Of a DNA stretch of 64,000 nt, positions 37,799 through 48,417 are shown one piece after another (the stretch's first letter is position 1; the number at the start of each line of letters is the position of its first letter). The DNA is from Seriola aureovittata. Its lineage: Eukaryota; Chordata; Actinopteri; Carangiformes; Carangidae. Both the position numbers and the translations under genes were made by a program. The stretch is from the NCBI RefSeq assembly GCF_021018895.1, contig NC_079377.1, forward strand, positions 16,663,501-16,727,500, in the 5' to 3' direction. The notes beneath the pieces are model-generated. The model saw nothing but the letters and a program-made list of their open reading frames with translations. It had not been told where the DNA came from and searched no databases.

Positions 37799-40700
37799 GT
37801 GAGTATCTTTGCTCAGACACATCATTGATTACAAGAAGATTTTGGGTAAGGTTAGGTTTTTGACAGCTGAATGCCCTTTGTGTACAATTATTTAAAAGTT
37901 CTTCATTCTCATATTCATTATTTGTGTGTTTTGTTACAAATTCACCTTCTTATCAGTTTGTCTTATCATTAATCTGAAACGAAAAGTTGTGGTTCTCTGT
38001 TGTCAGACAACTTAGCAGAGTAGTATAGCTGTGTCTATGAATACACAGCTTGTCTCTGCAGCAACACCCAATAACAGCCTTAACTAAACCAAAACATTGA
38101 AAAAACAGCATGTGAATTTAATAAGATACAAAAATGAGCTCTAAAGTCCCTCAAAGTAATACTGTGTGTTTAAGTCTTTGCATTGCTTAAGAGTAACATT
38201 CTCCCTCACTGAACAGCTGCAGAATATCTCAGTGTCATGTCTCTGGGATGGGGGGTGGGGGGGAACTCCACCAGAGACTGAATCACGGACAGGACTGTGT
38301 TATGAGGCAAAGATAGAGATTTATATACACGCTCCTAACATCTTACGCATATCTTGTCATTATTATTCTGTTTATTGTAACCTAACAAACCGGAGCACTC
38401 TCTGTCAACATTTGAGATTCCCCTGGCTAATTCCTTCACTTATGCCTAAATGGTTTCTCTCATGCATCCCACCAAACAAGCCATGAAGTGATTTGTGTAT
38501 TCTTTTTCCAGCTCATTGCAGAGGTTTGGATTGAAGTCTGGGGTGAGAGCTGGTGATGTTTGACATTTAGTTCATTCCCCTCCCTTCCCCATTTTAGTCT
38601 TTTAAAGGGGCTGCAGAGCAGAGGCCCTGACAGGTAGGCAGTTGACCTTTGGACAAGCCAGCCTCTCTGGACACTCAGTGGAGCTTCCTAATGACTAAAG
38701 TTGTAATTTATTGTTAATTAGAGGGAGACAGTGTGTAAGTTGTAGCACCTCTCCATGCCCTATAACTCTCCTGCACACACACAAGACAAACCCTCGCTCA
38801 TGCTGCAGCACCCAGCCCTGCAGTTTGTCTGCTCTGCCGGGCAGGAAGGTTTTAGGTTGCCCCCCGAGTTTGTGGAACAACTGTCTGGAGCTGCTGAGAT
38901 GTCAAAGCCATGCTTCTTTTGGCAAGGGCCGATGTTCGAAAAGGCTTAGGTAATGCAGAAAGTATGAGCGGGGAGAGGGAGAGCGAGGGAGCTGTACCAT
39001 ATCTGATTGTTTAGACTGGACTCTGGGGGTCCACCACAAATGGAAGAAAAGGATTCTATAACAGAGAGCATTAGGAATGTGGGAGGATTGCATGATACTC
39101 AAGTGTTTTGGCAACAGCTCCACATTCTATTTCAAGAGTTGGTTGGTTTTTAACCTGAGATGACAACGAGCCTCAGTAATGCAAGATTGGCTCTGCATTA
39201 TTTCCAGCATGAGTAAGGATGGTTCACTGTAGTCCAACTTTTAAACTTCGTCAATTGTACAGAATATAAAAATATGTTAGTTTGCACTTTACGCAGGTCA
39301 TTTTGACTCCTACTGATTTAGAAAACCAAGCATATTCTATTATGATAAAAATTTAGAACACTTTACTTTTAACTTCACTATTTAAATTTCATTTTCTATT
39401 TTATTAATTTTAATGTTGTATACTTAATGATTCCACCTGCAAATAGCTTAAAATGAACAGTAAAAGATCAAGTCAAAAATAACACTTTTATTAGCTGTGT
39501 ACGTGCTGAAGCCTTGAATTAGATCCAAGATGAATATTTCCTCTCATTTATTAAAGCATTATAATGTGGGATCAGGCTGTGCTCCAAGTAAAATGTAGGC
39601 ACAGAAGTCACAAGTGACTCATAAGATATCCTGCATTTATTATGTTCATGACATAATAATTACAGTCTAATGAGAAAGAATAAAAAAAATAGAAAAATGT
39701 TTTCACAAGTATGAACTTATTCCTTTTACCTCTTAACCTTTTAGATGCATTCTGAGTTCATGAACAGCTTTTGGCTCACAAGAGTTAATAAAAGAAATCC
39801 AACAAGTATACTCAAGCTGCTGCACGTCTTGGGGCAATGTTTTGTATGTGCAAACGGGATCTACAGTAGCAGGTCTCAACAAACAATCAAAAGCAGTGGC
39901 AGCTGAACGGCGCTGACAGGTTCTGTCTTCATGTGTTTTTCCTCAACGTGATCAGAGGCCAAAGGCACTCCTGCTTGCAAACTCAAGAAGGTACATGTGT
40001 CGGCCGGGGTTCGAGACGAACATGAAGCTTTGGTCACTGACCAAAGCCCAGCCAAGATTTTTCCCACTTTCTTCCCACTGATTTGACTAATCAGTGGGAA
40101 GAATCAGGTAGTGATCAGGCTGAGGGGTTAGCCTGCTCAGATGTAACTGGCAGGCTTTACTGTGATTCATCATCTTTTAGTAACTATAAAGAATAAGCAC
40201 ATGCCGTTTCATTGCCATCTTCAAATGGATTCACGATGTTCAACAATAACAATAATATCTACAGAACATTCAAAGTTTTGTTCAATCTCGTGTTAATAGC
40301 ATTTGGTCCTGACACTGTAGTCCTAATGTTCATTTTGTAATCATGACAAAATATTCAAAAGTATTTTTGTAGTATTTCGAATAATGTAATCTGAAGGCCC
40401 CTGAGTACATTAAAGGATAATATGTAGTTGTAGTTTATTACAACTTTGGTTTTGGGTCTTTTGGTAAACCTTGTACTCACCAAGTTAATTGCTGAGATCT
40501 GGGATTAAAGCGTCAGATGAGGCAAGAAAGTCAAGCCGTCAGATGATCAAACAGGCTTTAAACAAATCCCCAGATTAGCCAAACTTATTCTGGAAGAGAG
40601 AGTAGGTGAGTGGTAGAATTATGACCCAAACCCTCTATTTCAAACATCCATCCCAATTTAACAAGCCCCCTAAAATAGTTTTGGCCTGTGGGGTGATTTT

Positions 40701-41690
40701 GACATTTTGACTACACATAGAATTTTGCTCACAACTGTAAAATTTGTGTAAACCAATATATACATTTTCTAAGTGCCACAAACACTCCCAACTGATTCCA
40801 TCACAATAAGGTCCAATAAAAATGTATAAATATCGTCATATGAGCATTTTCATACCATTAATGTGTTTACAGAGTGGCGGTCTGAGTCAGTATATGTCAT
40901 TGTAGTGATACCACTATGTTCATGTTCCCAATCTCACCAGTTATTTTGGTCAGAACAACTGATACAAGCAGTGTCCAAATCTCTGAAAATAAAACCCAAG
41001 TTGTAAAAATTGGAATTACCATCTGACGGCAGCTGCACTGCACTCAGTCTGACCTCAGATCCATCCCCTGTCTTCAGACCTGCCCATTTTTTTTATCCCT
41101 CACACTCACTAAACAGTAGGACAAACATTTCAGATGTTTTCTGATTCTTATGAATGTTACATCGGTTTCAAAGTGCTGCTAAACCAAACAACCTGCTGCT
41201 ATAAGAAAAACATATGCATCCAAATATATACACGGATAAGCATTTACACATACGCAGATTAACTGAGGACCACATCTGCACTCCAGATGTCAAGGTGGAC
41301 TGTGGTGACCTGTGTGATCAAGACAGACACCACTTTTAAACAAGAGGTTTAATATTTCTGGTACTTTTCTTAGCGTGCGTCTGTTTTATTCAGACTGTAT
41401 TATTGCTTCAACAGCCTGCTTATTTAACAGATTAAGGAGTCAGATTCCTGTAAAGGCAAACATCATTCTCCAGTGACGAAAAGTCAACCTGCTGATCTTT
41501 TGTCTTAGTGGGAAAGAAAAAGGAAAGGAGGAGGACTAGTCTAGCATGTTGTTGTTGCCCACTTCCTGAGTTATTTGTGCTCTCATGGAGCTTTTTACAA
41601 TTCCTGCCAAGATTTCATCCATAATCTGACTGTGAAAACGGCCAGAGAAAATAAAATAAAAACTGATCTCTGAGTACCTGCCAGCTGGGA
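37799..41690. other. candidate chst15 5' intron, first part
   Basis: This would be intron if the CpG-rich exon belongs to chst15. A G-run segment at 38245-38263 has quadruplex potential. ACTGATTTGACTAATCAGT at about 40077-40095 is a near-perfect short palindrome. No repeat family was recognised. Confidence 0.45.
38512..38542 (+). other. very tentative small leader exon
   Basis: An acceptor-like tract (tattctttttccag) is followed 31 nt later by a donor-like gtgagagc. A micro-exon in the 5' leader is possible. Chance pairs of splice-like sites are frequent, so this is weak. Confidence 0.12.
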
Positions 41691-42010
41691 GTAATTCAAT
41701 TCAATTCAATTTTACTTATAGAGCGCCAAATCATGACATATATGTACATTATCTCATGGCACTTTATACAGTAAGGTCAAGATAGTACAGTATTACTAAG
41801 AGATACCCAACAGCTCCCACCATGAGAAAGCACTTGGTGGCAGTGGAAAGAAAAAAAACTCCCTTTTACCAGGAGGAAATCTCAGAAAAAGAACCGGACT
41901 CAGTGTTGGCGGCCGTCTGCCTCGACTGGTTGGGTTGAGAAAAGTGAAATGGGGGAGAGATAGAACAAAGAGAGAGCAGGAACCAGAGGGTTTGTTATAA
42001 TGGTAATAAT
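41691..42010 (+). repeat. abundant teleost interspersed repeat (CAATTCAATTTTA...GCGCCAAATCA type)
   Basis: The sequence opens AATTCAATTCAATTTTACTT then ATAGAGCGCCAAATCATGAC, continues CTCATGGCACTTTATACAGT, GAGAAAGCACTTGGTGGCAG, AAAAAAACTCCCTTTTACCA, and ends with CTGCCTCGACTGGTTGGGTT. I recognise this order from a repeat spread through many fish genomes. It sits in the candidate chst15 5' intron. Confidence 0.72.
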
Positions 42011-43215
42011 AAACAGTGATACGTATAGGTGTAATAATGTTATTACTAATAACAGCAATTGTTTGTGGCCCTTCAAATTACTTTCAATTTTGATTTCTTT
42101 TCCATCCACATAGAGGAAGTTTTACTATTACTTTGTATCACATCCATCTTTGTTCGACTTCCCCATCTACAGGGAAGCTGTCTCATTGCCTTTTGTGGCA
42201 TTGGTTTCTCTTGTGGCTCCCATTTTTGGGGAACTGGGATTCAGCCAAGTTCCAGTCACTGTGTACTGTACAAGGTCAGGATGTGTTTACATAGTTATAA
42301 ACATGAAGACGTGATTAAAACCTGTTTCAGAAGAAGGCGAGAATTTGTGTATGTGTTGAGTGCTGACTCTTGGAACTGATTGTCTCCTCTCTTGAACTGA
42401 TTTTGTACTGGAAATGAATCCTCTCAATTCGCTCCTCACATTTGTACAAGCCTTGTTTCATGCTAAGATTTCATAATGTTGCTGCTTGTCAGAGCTTTAC
42501 AGCTGCATACAGCATGCAGCATTTTGTCTCTGGAAGAGCTCTGCAGAGATGCTGATTTTCATTTGCTGTTTAGTTGGTGTCACTGCTGCAGAGGCTGATT
42601 GGCATCATTTTGTCATGAAGGGTAGATAGAGGGGGATAAATGAGAGGGTGCAGGACAGGCAGACAGTATGTAATGAGCATGCCTTTCTTGTGCATGTAGT
42701 TTAGGGAGTATAGAGTTTTACACTTTCATGTAATGGCATAACCTGCACCCTATTCAACACCCCCAAACGATTTTGGTCAACAAAGCAAGTCAGATGCATA
42801 AAAGTCTGGCCTTTATCTGAAGGAGGTAGGACTAAATGGAAGCACAGAGAAGGAACAAGAGGTAGGCCTGTTGTTTAACAGTAGCAACAGTTCATATTTA
42901 TCAGCAGCACAAAAGGTTGAATTCTCTGTCAGACATACAGCTGTGGAATCTGTGCAGCTGCGGCTAATTAAAAATAACGAGCTTCATGGTTTGTCCGTGC
43001 AACAGCCAAAAGCTACTGATATGTCGGACCTTTATCACACCTGAGCATATTGTCATTACGAATTAGTAAACATTGCATTTCATGATAGCCTTTGTGTGGT
43101 TCAACAGCCTCCAGATGAAGGTTAAAGACTTATTATCTTGAAAGTAAAGAAACTCATTTTCTCATTTACAGTTCTTCAGAGGGGTCTATTCTACAAAGTT
43201 TGCTCAAGAACTAAT

Positions 43216-43790
43216 AATTAAAGCCACTATGTGCGGAATTAGCAAACGTCCATCATTGGCGCCCCTTGTAATACTATCAAAAAAGAGACTGTGGCAGAGA
43301 GCAGAAAAATATCTAGCTTCAGACTGCATCAGTTTAGATGTCTTAGCAGCCTGGGTGGCAATTTGGTATGTGGTGGGTTGGTCCATCTCTTTGGTTCAGA
43401 CTGGAATGTCTCAACAACTAATGGATGGATTCCCATGAAATTGTGTAGATATGTTTGTGCCACCCAGAGGATGAATCCTACTCATGTATGTGGTTGACGT
43501 GTGGTTCAGAGTGAAATATCTTGACACATATTGGATGGCTTGTCATTAAAGTGGCTTTTAAATGACTTTTAAAGTCTTTTAAATCACCATCTATCACACA
43601 AGTAGCCTACATTTAGTGCTAATTAGCAAATGTTAGCATCCCAACATACTAAACTATGATGGTGAACATAGTAAATGTTAGATTTTTTAAATATCAAGAT
43701 TGTAGGATTGTCACCACAAGCATATTAGCATGCTATGTTAACGTTTAGCTTAAAGTACCACTGTGTCCAAGAATGGCTTGAAATATGAGG
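43216..43790 (+). repeat. Family C repeat, longest copy
   Basis: It includes TCTCAACAACTAATGGATGG, CCACCCAGAGGATGAATCCT, TTTAGTGCTAATTAGCAAAT, ACTATGATGGTGAACATAGT, GCATATTAGCATGCTATGTT and AGTACCACTGTGTCCAAG in the usual order. These are hallmark strings of an abundant teleost repeat. The start (AAAGCCACTATGTGCGGAAT) may belong to a second element into which or next to which it inserted. No transposase is seen. Confidence 0.68.
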
Positions 43791-44189
43791 TTTTATATAA
43801 GCTAAATAAAGTGGCTGCACTTGGTGGACTATGTAGAATATGACCATAGCCTGTGTTTTTGCAAGTAGGCTTGATGACATCTGTGTAATAAAAATTGTTA
43901 AAAATGACTGGAAAAAGATAAAGACAAAAAAGAAGTAAAAAGGAAAGAAAAAAGTAAACATTGGTGCAGGAGGACTACAGGGACTGGGTTTTCAAAACAC
44001 TGAATACAACCTAAGGCATGGTTTTAAATTGTATTTTGTGGATTATGTCAAAACAAACAAATCAGTTATGTTTAGACAGGAGATCAAAACAGAGAGGAGT
44101 GGGATTTACTAGTCAATTAATCATATGCAAAAAGATCTTGCATCCTTGACCATGGTGTTAGAAGAAACACAGAGTCAATGAAATCAAAT

Positions 44190-44640
44190 ACCTTTACCCA
44201 CTCAGCCTGAATAGATTCAATAAATTTTTATAGAAGTCTGCACATTAGCTCATGGAATATCTTGGCCAAACTTGATTTTGACCTGTGGATGGAGCAAGAG
44301 GAATACTCTGTGTCCAAAATAGAAAAAAAGTTAATCCATGTGGGACCACAGATGTGCTCTTTAAACTCTGTGGCAATCTGCCCATTAATTCCTGACATTT
44401 CCTTTCTACAAATGGGAAATCTTTGACTGTTCAGTGCCAATACCAGAAAGGTAAGGAGCTCACTGAAAATATAACCATTAATTCTCCGCGGTCCATCAAT
44501 ATCCAAGACAGCAGTAAATTTAGCCAGCAACAGTTGTAATATCTCGATTTGGTCCAAAGTGTAGGTTGGACCAAACAACTGTCTAAACATGACCACTCTA
44601 GGGGTTTGAAATCACTGTAGAGGTGAGATGAAATAGAGTG
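44190..44640 (-). other. unrecognised 122-codon frame, doubtful
   Basis: A minus-strand frame (44228-44596) reads without interruption, but the product is not recognised and has no domain, signal or repeat pattern. A poly(T) tract follows at 44641. It may be part of a decayed interspersed element. Confidence 0.15.
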
Positions 44641-45439
44641 TTTTTTTTTTTTTTGTATGTATTATATGCATTTATTTCAGTATAGAAATGTGGCCAGTCT
44701 AACAGTAGGTATAGTTATCTTGCAGGATATAAAGTAATACAGAATATAGAGGACACAGAAGATATATTGTCAGTACAGTAGCTGCATAGGAGAAAAAAGG
44801 AACACAACATACTGGTGGTTGGGTATATTTCAGATGTGGCTTATATTTACTGCACTGTACGAGGTGCTGGGTGAAATTACATCACGGCTCTCCACTTCAG
44901 AAAAAAGCAGCTTTGAGTCTACAAGATTTCAGATAATCTGACAAACAACATCAACCCAACACATTGCTACCAACAACATGAGTAATATCCCATTCTGGCT
45001 GTAATACCAGATCAGTCTTGACATTTTGTGCACTTAGAACAACGAAGACATGTAATGCAATGATGAATGCAGGTTTTTTATTTTTTATTTTGAGTCAGCA
45101 GGATTTTGTTGGTGGACTTTCACCTCAGTCAATCCCACCTGCTGTTTGCTTCCCACCACTGATCGATTTTTAGATCAAAGAGGTCTAAAGGCTGTCTCTT
45201 CTGCTCGTTCTCACACTATTTTTCTCACCTCCGCTGTTTCACTTCTCTACTTCACGCTTTACCCTTGACTCTCACTGTCCTCTTTATGCTCTGTCACATT
45301 TCCAAATCTCTCTCTTCTCTCACACTTTGAAATTTTTGATCTAACCAGACATTAATTTTTAATGGGAATAATAGATTAATAGTTACTGAGAACAGAGATG
45401 ATAACAATTACCTGGAAATAAAGATATGCAGAGGCATGA

Positions 45440-46140
45440 GTAAAATGAGACCGCAGAGATCATGTTCATTAATGGGATACTTTTTAAAACACAGCTAGAA
45501 AGGGCTTTGCACATCATTAAAAACCATCCAAACAACATCAAAATATGGAAGCACAAGACATATAAAGGAAAGGCAGGAATCAGGATTAGTAAGCAGCACC
45601 ATTTGCCAATAACTATCAACTGCTATAGATGTCAGAGTTGTCTTAAGTAAGTGTTGTCATTGGCATTTTAAAAAGCCCACCTCCATCTACTAATATTTCA
45701 TTAATTGAGGCCCTTAACACCTCAAGAAGGATCAAAAATAACTTCTTTGCCCAATCCCAGCGTCTGCCCATGTAAGCTTGCAGATATTGCCATGCATTCC
45801 TGATAAATCTGCAAGGGCTCAGCTGTCCCATTATGAAATCTGCAAGTGTGTGAGGGCTTTCTTGTGGACTTTTCAAGTCCTCTCAGTACACGTCCAGCAA
45901 GTCTGTACCGACGCAGACTTTAATAGAGTAACCCAACATTTATAACATTGTCGCAGCATTAAGACAGGGATCAGGGAAAGGTTGTAGGCATCAAGCAAGC
46001 ACTGTGTTAGAGGACCACCCCACCATGACAGGATCATAATTTTTGAAAATGTCTCAAAGGGATGATGATTTAGTTCTGCACCTCCATGAAGATTCATGAC
46101 AGAGAGGACAAAACAACAACAACAATGGTCCAAATCAAAG
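45440..46140. other. unexplained balanced block in the candidate chst15 5' intron
   Basis: There are consecutive minus-strand open frames (45383-45619, 45643-45876, 45873-46133), but with cysteine-rich, low-complexity products and no conserved domain. It could be a decayed mobile element or a conserved non-coding block; the string ATTTCATTAATTGAGGCCCT near 45696 looks regulatory. Just after it, CTACTCCTCCCATAATGCAA (46208-46227) resembles the end of a known fish repeat. Confidence 0.3.
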
Positions 46141-47747
46141 CAGCAGAGGCCGAGATATCCTGACTTTTTTTCTTATTTATGCGTCAAGCTACAAAAACGC
46201 TGCACCCTACTCCTCCCATAATGCAACTTGACCATGTCTTTCATCGTCCTACTGTTTCCGCAGTTTGTAACGCAGGCTTTCTGATAAAAATGTGTTGTTT
46301 TTAAGCCCAGGTTGAGATAACTATGATGATATCACTATGACAATTTCAGGGTTATTTTTTCAGACTCCTTTCAGAGCGGCAGAAGACATGATTCAACTGT
46401 TTTTAAAGGGTAATAATCCTCACAATGACTAAACTGAAGTTGACATGTAAAAACAGTGGATGGCCCCTCTAATCTGATGTTACTCTGACAACTATTTTGT
46501 ATATAAACAAACCATGAACAACAAAACTCCCTTTGCCTTGTGTAACATTTTGATGTCAGAAGGTGCGATCACCTCCTCTGACTGTTCCCTGTTGCAATCG
46601 TGCAGTTAGACTTCCTGTAAGCCTGTGAGGTTACAGTGCAACGTCTAATTCACAGTGTGGCCTAATAAATTTACTATCAGTGACAGCCTACATACGTTAA
46701 AGGAGATGCTTGCCCTACAGTTATGATGGCAACCTGCCAGTCACTCCCGTGGTTGTTTGTGCTATCTGTGTATTATTCAAATGGTTGCAAGCTGGTTTCT
46801 CATTTTGATGTTATCTACAATGACTAAGGTGGACAGATTTTTTTTCATTCTCTGAATTTACACCTTAATGATCTTAGTGTGAACATAGGTGTCACATAAT
46901 TTATTTTTGTGGCTTCACTTTAACAGGTCCCTGTTGAGCAAGAAGTAAGAAAGAAAACACTGCAAAATTACAGAATGCTGCATGACGTTTGCTGGAACTG
47001 GAGCAGGATTTCATTTCCTGGTCCGGTGGGATTGTTAAATCTTACAAACTCTGCGACAAAAGAAAAATAAATATGTTACTGGCTGAGGACACGTTTTAAA
47101 AAACATTTCTACACTTTGATATTTGGAATTTACTAGCACTGGGCCCTTGGAATAATAAAGCTACTTTCTTATTATTCATGTGGCGTGGAAAGAAAACAAC
47201 TTGCCACACTGTGTGCCCACCTGCATCAATAGTTAACTTGGTTCTCACTTTGAAAAACCTTGATGTTGAGAATTGTATTTTCAGGTTAACAAAATAAAGC
47301 TCTCAGCAGGCTCGTAGCTCACAGAGAATAATTGTGTATTTTCAGTTTCGAATTACAGAGTAACTATTATTCTGACCTTGAAAGTCTCTTAGTAGAGCTT
47401 GTCTTTGCATGGGCTATATATCCCTCATCATAAGGCAAGGGTTCTCCATACAACAGACCACACACACTCTGCAGCTGACCTCAAACGTTTTATAATTGAC
47501 TTGTGCTATAGAGGGGAGTACGGTCTGAAATTCACAAACTGATGCCCCATAGGGAGAATAAAGCTCCCTCAAATACCCTAATATTAAAAATGTTCATACC
47601 ACCTTTTGTGGAATTATGGGAGATGACTGAAATACTTCAAAAGGAAACTACACTGCTGCACTTTTGGTGAAAAGAAAACTGAAGTCATATTAAAAAAAAA
47701 AAAAAAAAGGAATGCACCGTGTTTTAACAACTGTTTCTGATTTATAG
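46141..47747. other. candidate chst15 5' intron, last part
   Basis: AT-rich, with a poly(A) tract at about 47690-47708. The start (46140-46480) may be an interspersed repeat, judged only from the CCCATAATGCAACTTGA string. Confidence 0.4.
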
Positions 47748-47854
47748 GAGGCCCTGATGAAGACTGAGGAGCGTGTAAGAAATGAAGACAAATGATGACC
47801 TGCAGATTAAAAACTATAATGAACGGACATATCAGGGCACTCAACCGCCTGTAG
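47748..47854 (+). other. candidate non-coding leader exon of chst15
   Basis: An acceptor (tttctgatttatag) and a donor (CCTGTAG|gtgaag) bound 107 nt that contains in-frame stops. The 51-nt stretch before 47906 would then be an extremely short intron, so either the whole 47748-48417 block is one exon or only one of these sites is used. RNA reads would settle this. Confidence 0.3.
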
Positions 47855-47943
47855 GTGAAGCTTGAACTTTTTTTTTCTTCTTTTCCTGAGAGAATAATTT
47901 CCCAGCTCCTCGTTCTACATGCCTTCTCTGCTTCTATGTCAGT

Positions 47944-48417
47944 ATGTCACTATCAGACTGCAAATATGGGAGCAACACCCAAAGGGACCACAATTGCAGC
48001 CTCCACGGCTTGCCCATGCCTGGGAACTATGGGAAAAGGCCTGTCAGGACGTTTTTTGACTTCAGGCATCCAAACATGCCTGAAAAACCGGATGCTAAGT
48101 GGGTACCCCTGTTGTCACTGACTAACCTGCGGAGCATCTCAAAAATTAGACTAGTCAGTTTCCTCCTGGGCTTGACACTGATGTTCCTCATTATGGCTTC
48201 CTATATCCTGCCGTGGGACAAGAAAGGACTTTTGTTCACCCCTGCACCCTATCAGCTCAGACCTGTGGTCGTCCCGATGAGCACAGCAACGGCTGACGTT
48301 TCCCCTGAAAAGAATTTAATAGACATGAAAGTGCTGGTGAAGATCATCGCTTCCAAACTGGAATACACTCCCAGGAAGGTGCCTGATGAAAAGGACGTCA
48401 TTGAAACGGACTCCCAT
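47944..48417 (+). CDS. chst15: chst15 coding exon 1 (cytosolic tail, membrane anchor, stem)
   Basis: It encodes residues 1-158: a polar tail, the membrane anchor at about 69-89 and the stem. The donor is CCCAT|gtaagt (phase 0). The exon probably begins at 47906 after tttcccag. The ATG at 47944 has A at -3. Two out-of-frame ATGs (47919 and 47936) precede it in the same exon, so initiation may involve leaky scanning. Confidence 0.85.

Noticed and set aside
40005..40025. GGGGTTCGAGAC, tRNA B-box-like string
   Set aside because: No matching A box or cloverleaf could be drawn around it.
42059..42379. 106-codon plus-strand frame after the repeat at 41691
   Set aside because: Hydrophobic, cysteine-rich product without motifs, in AT-rich intronic sequence.
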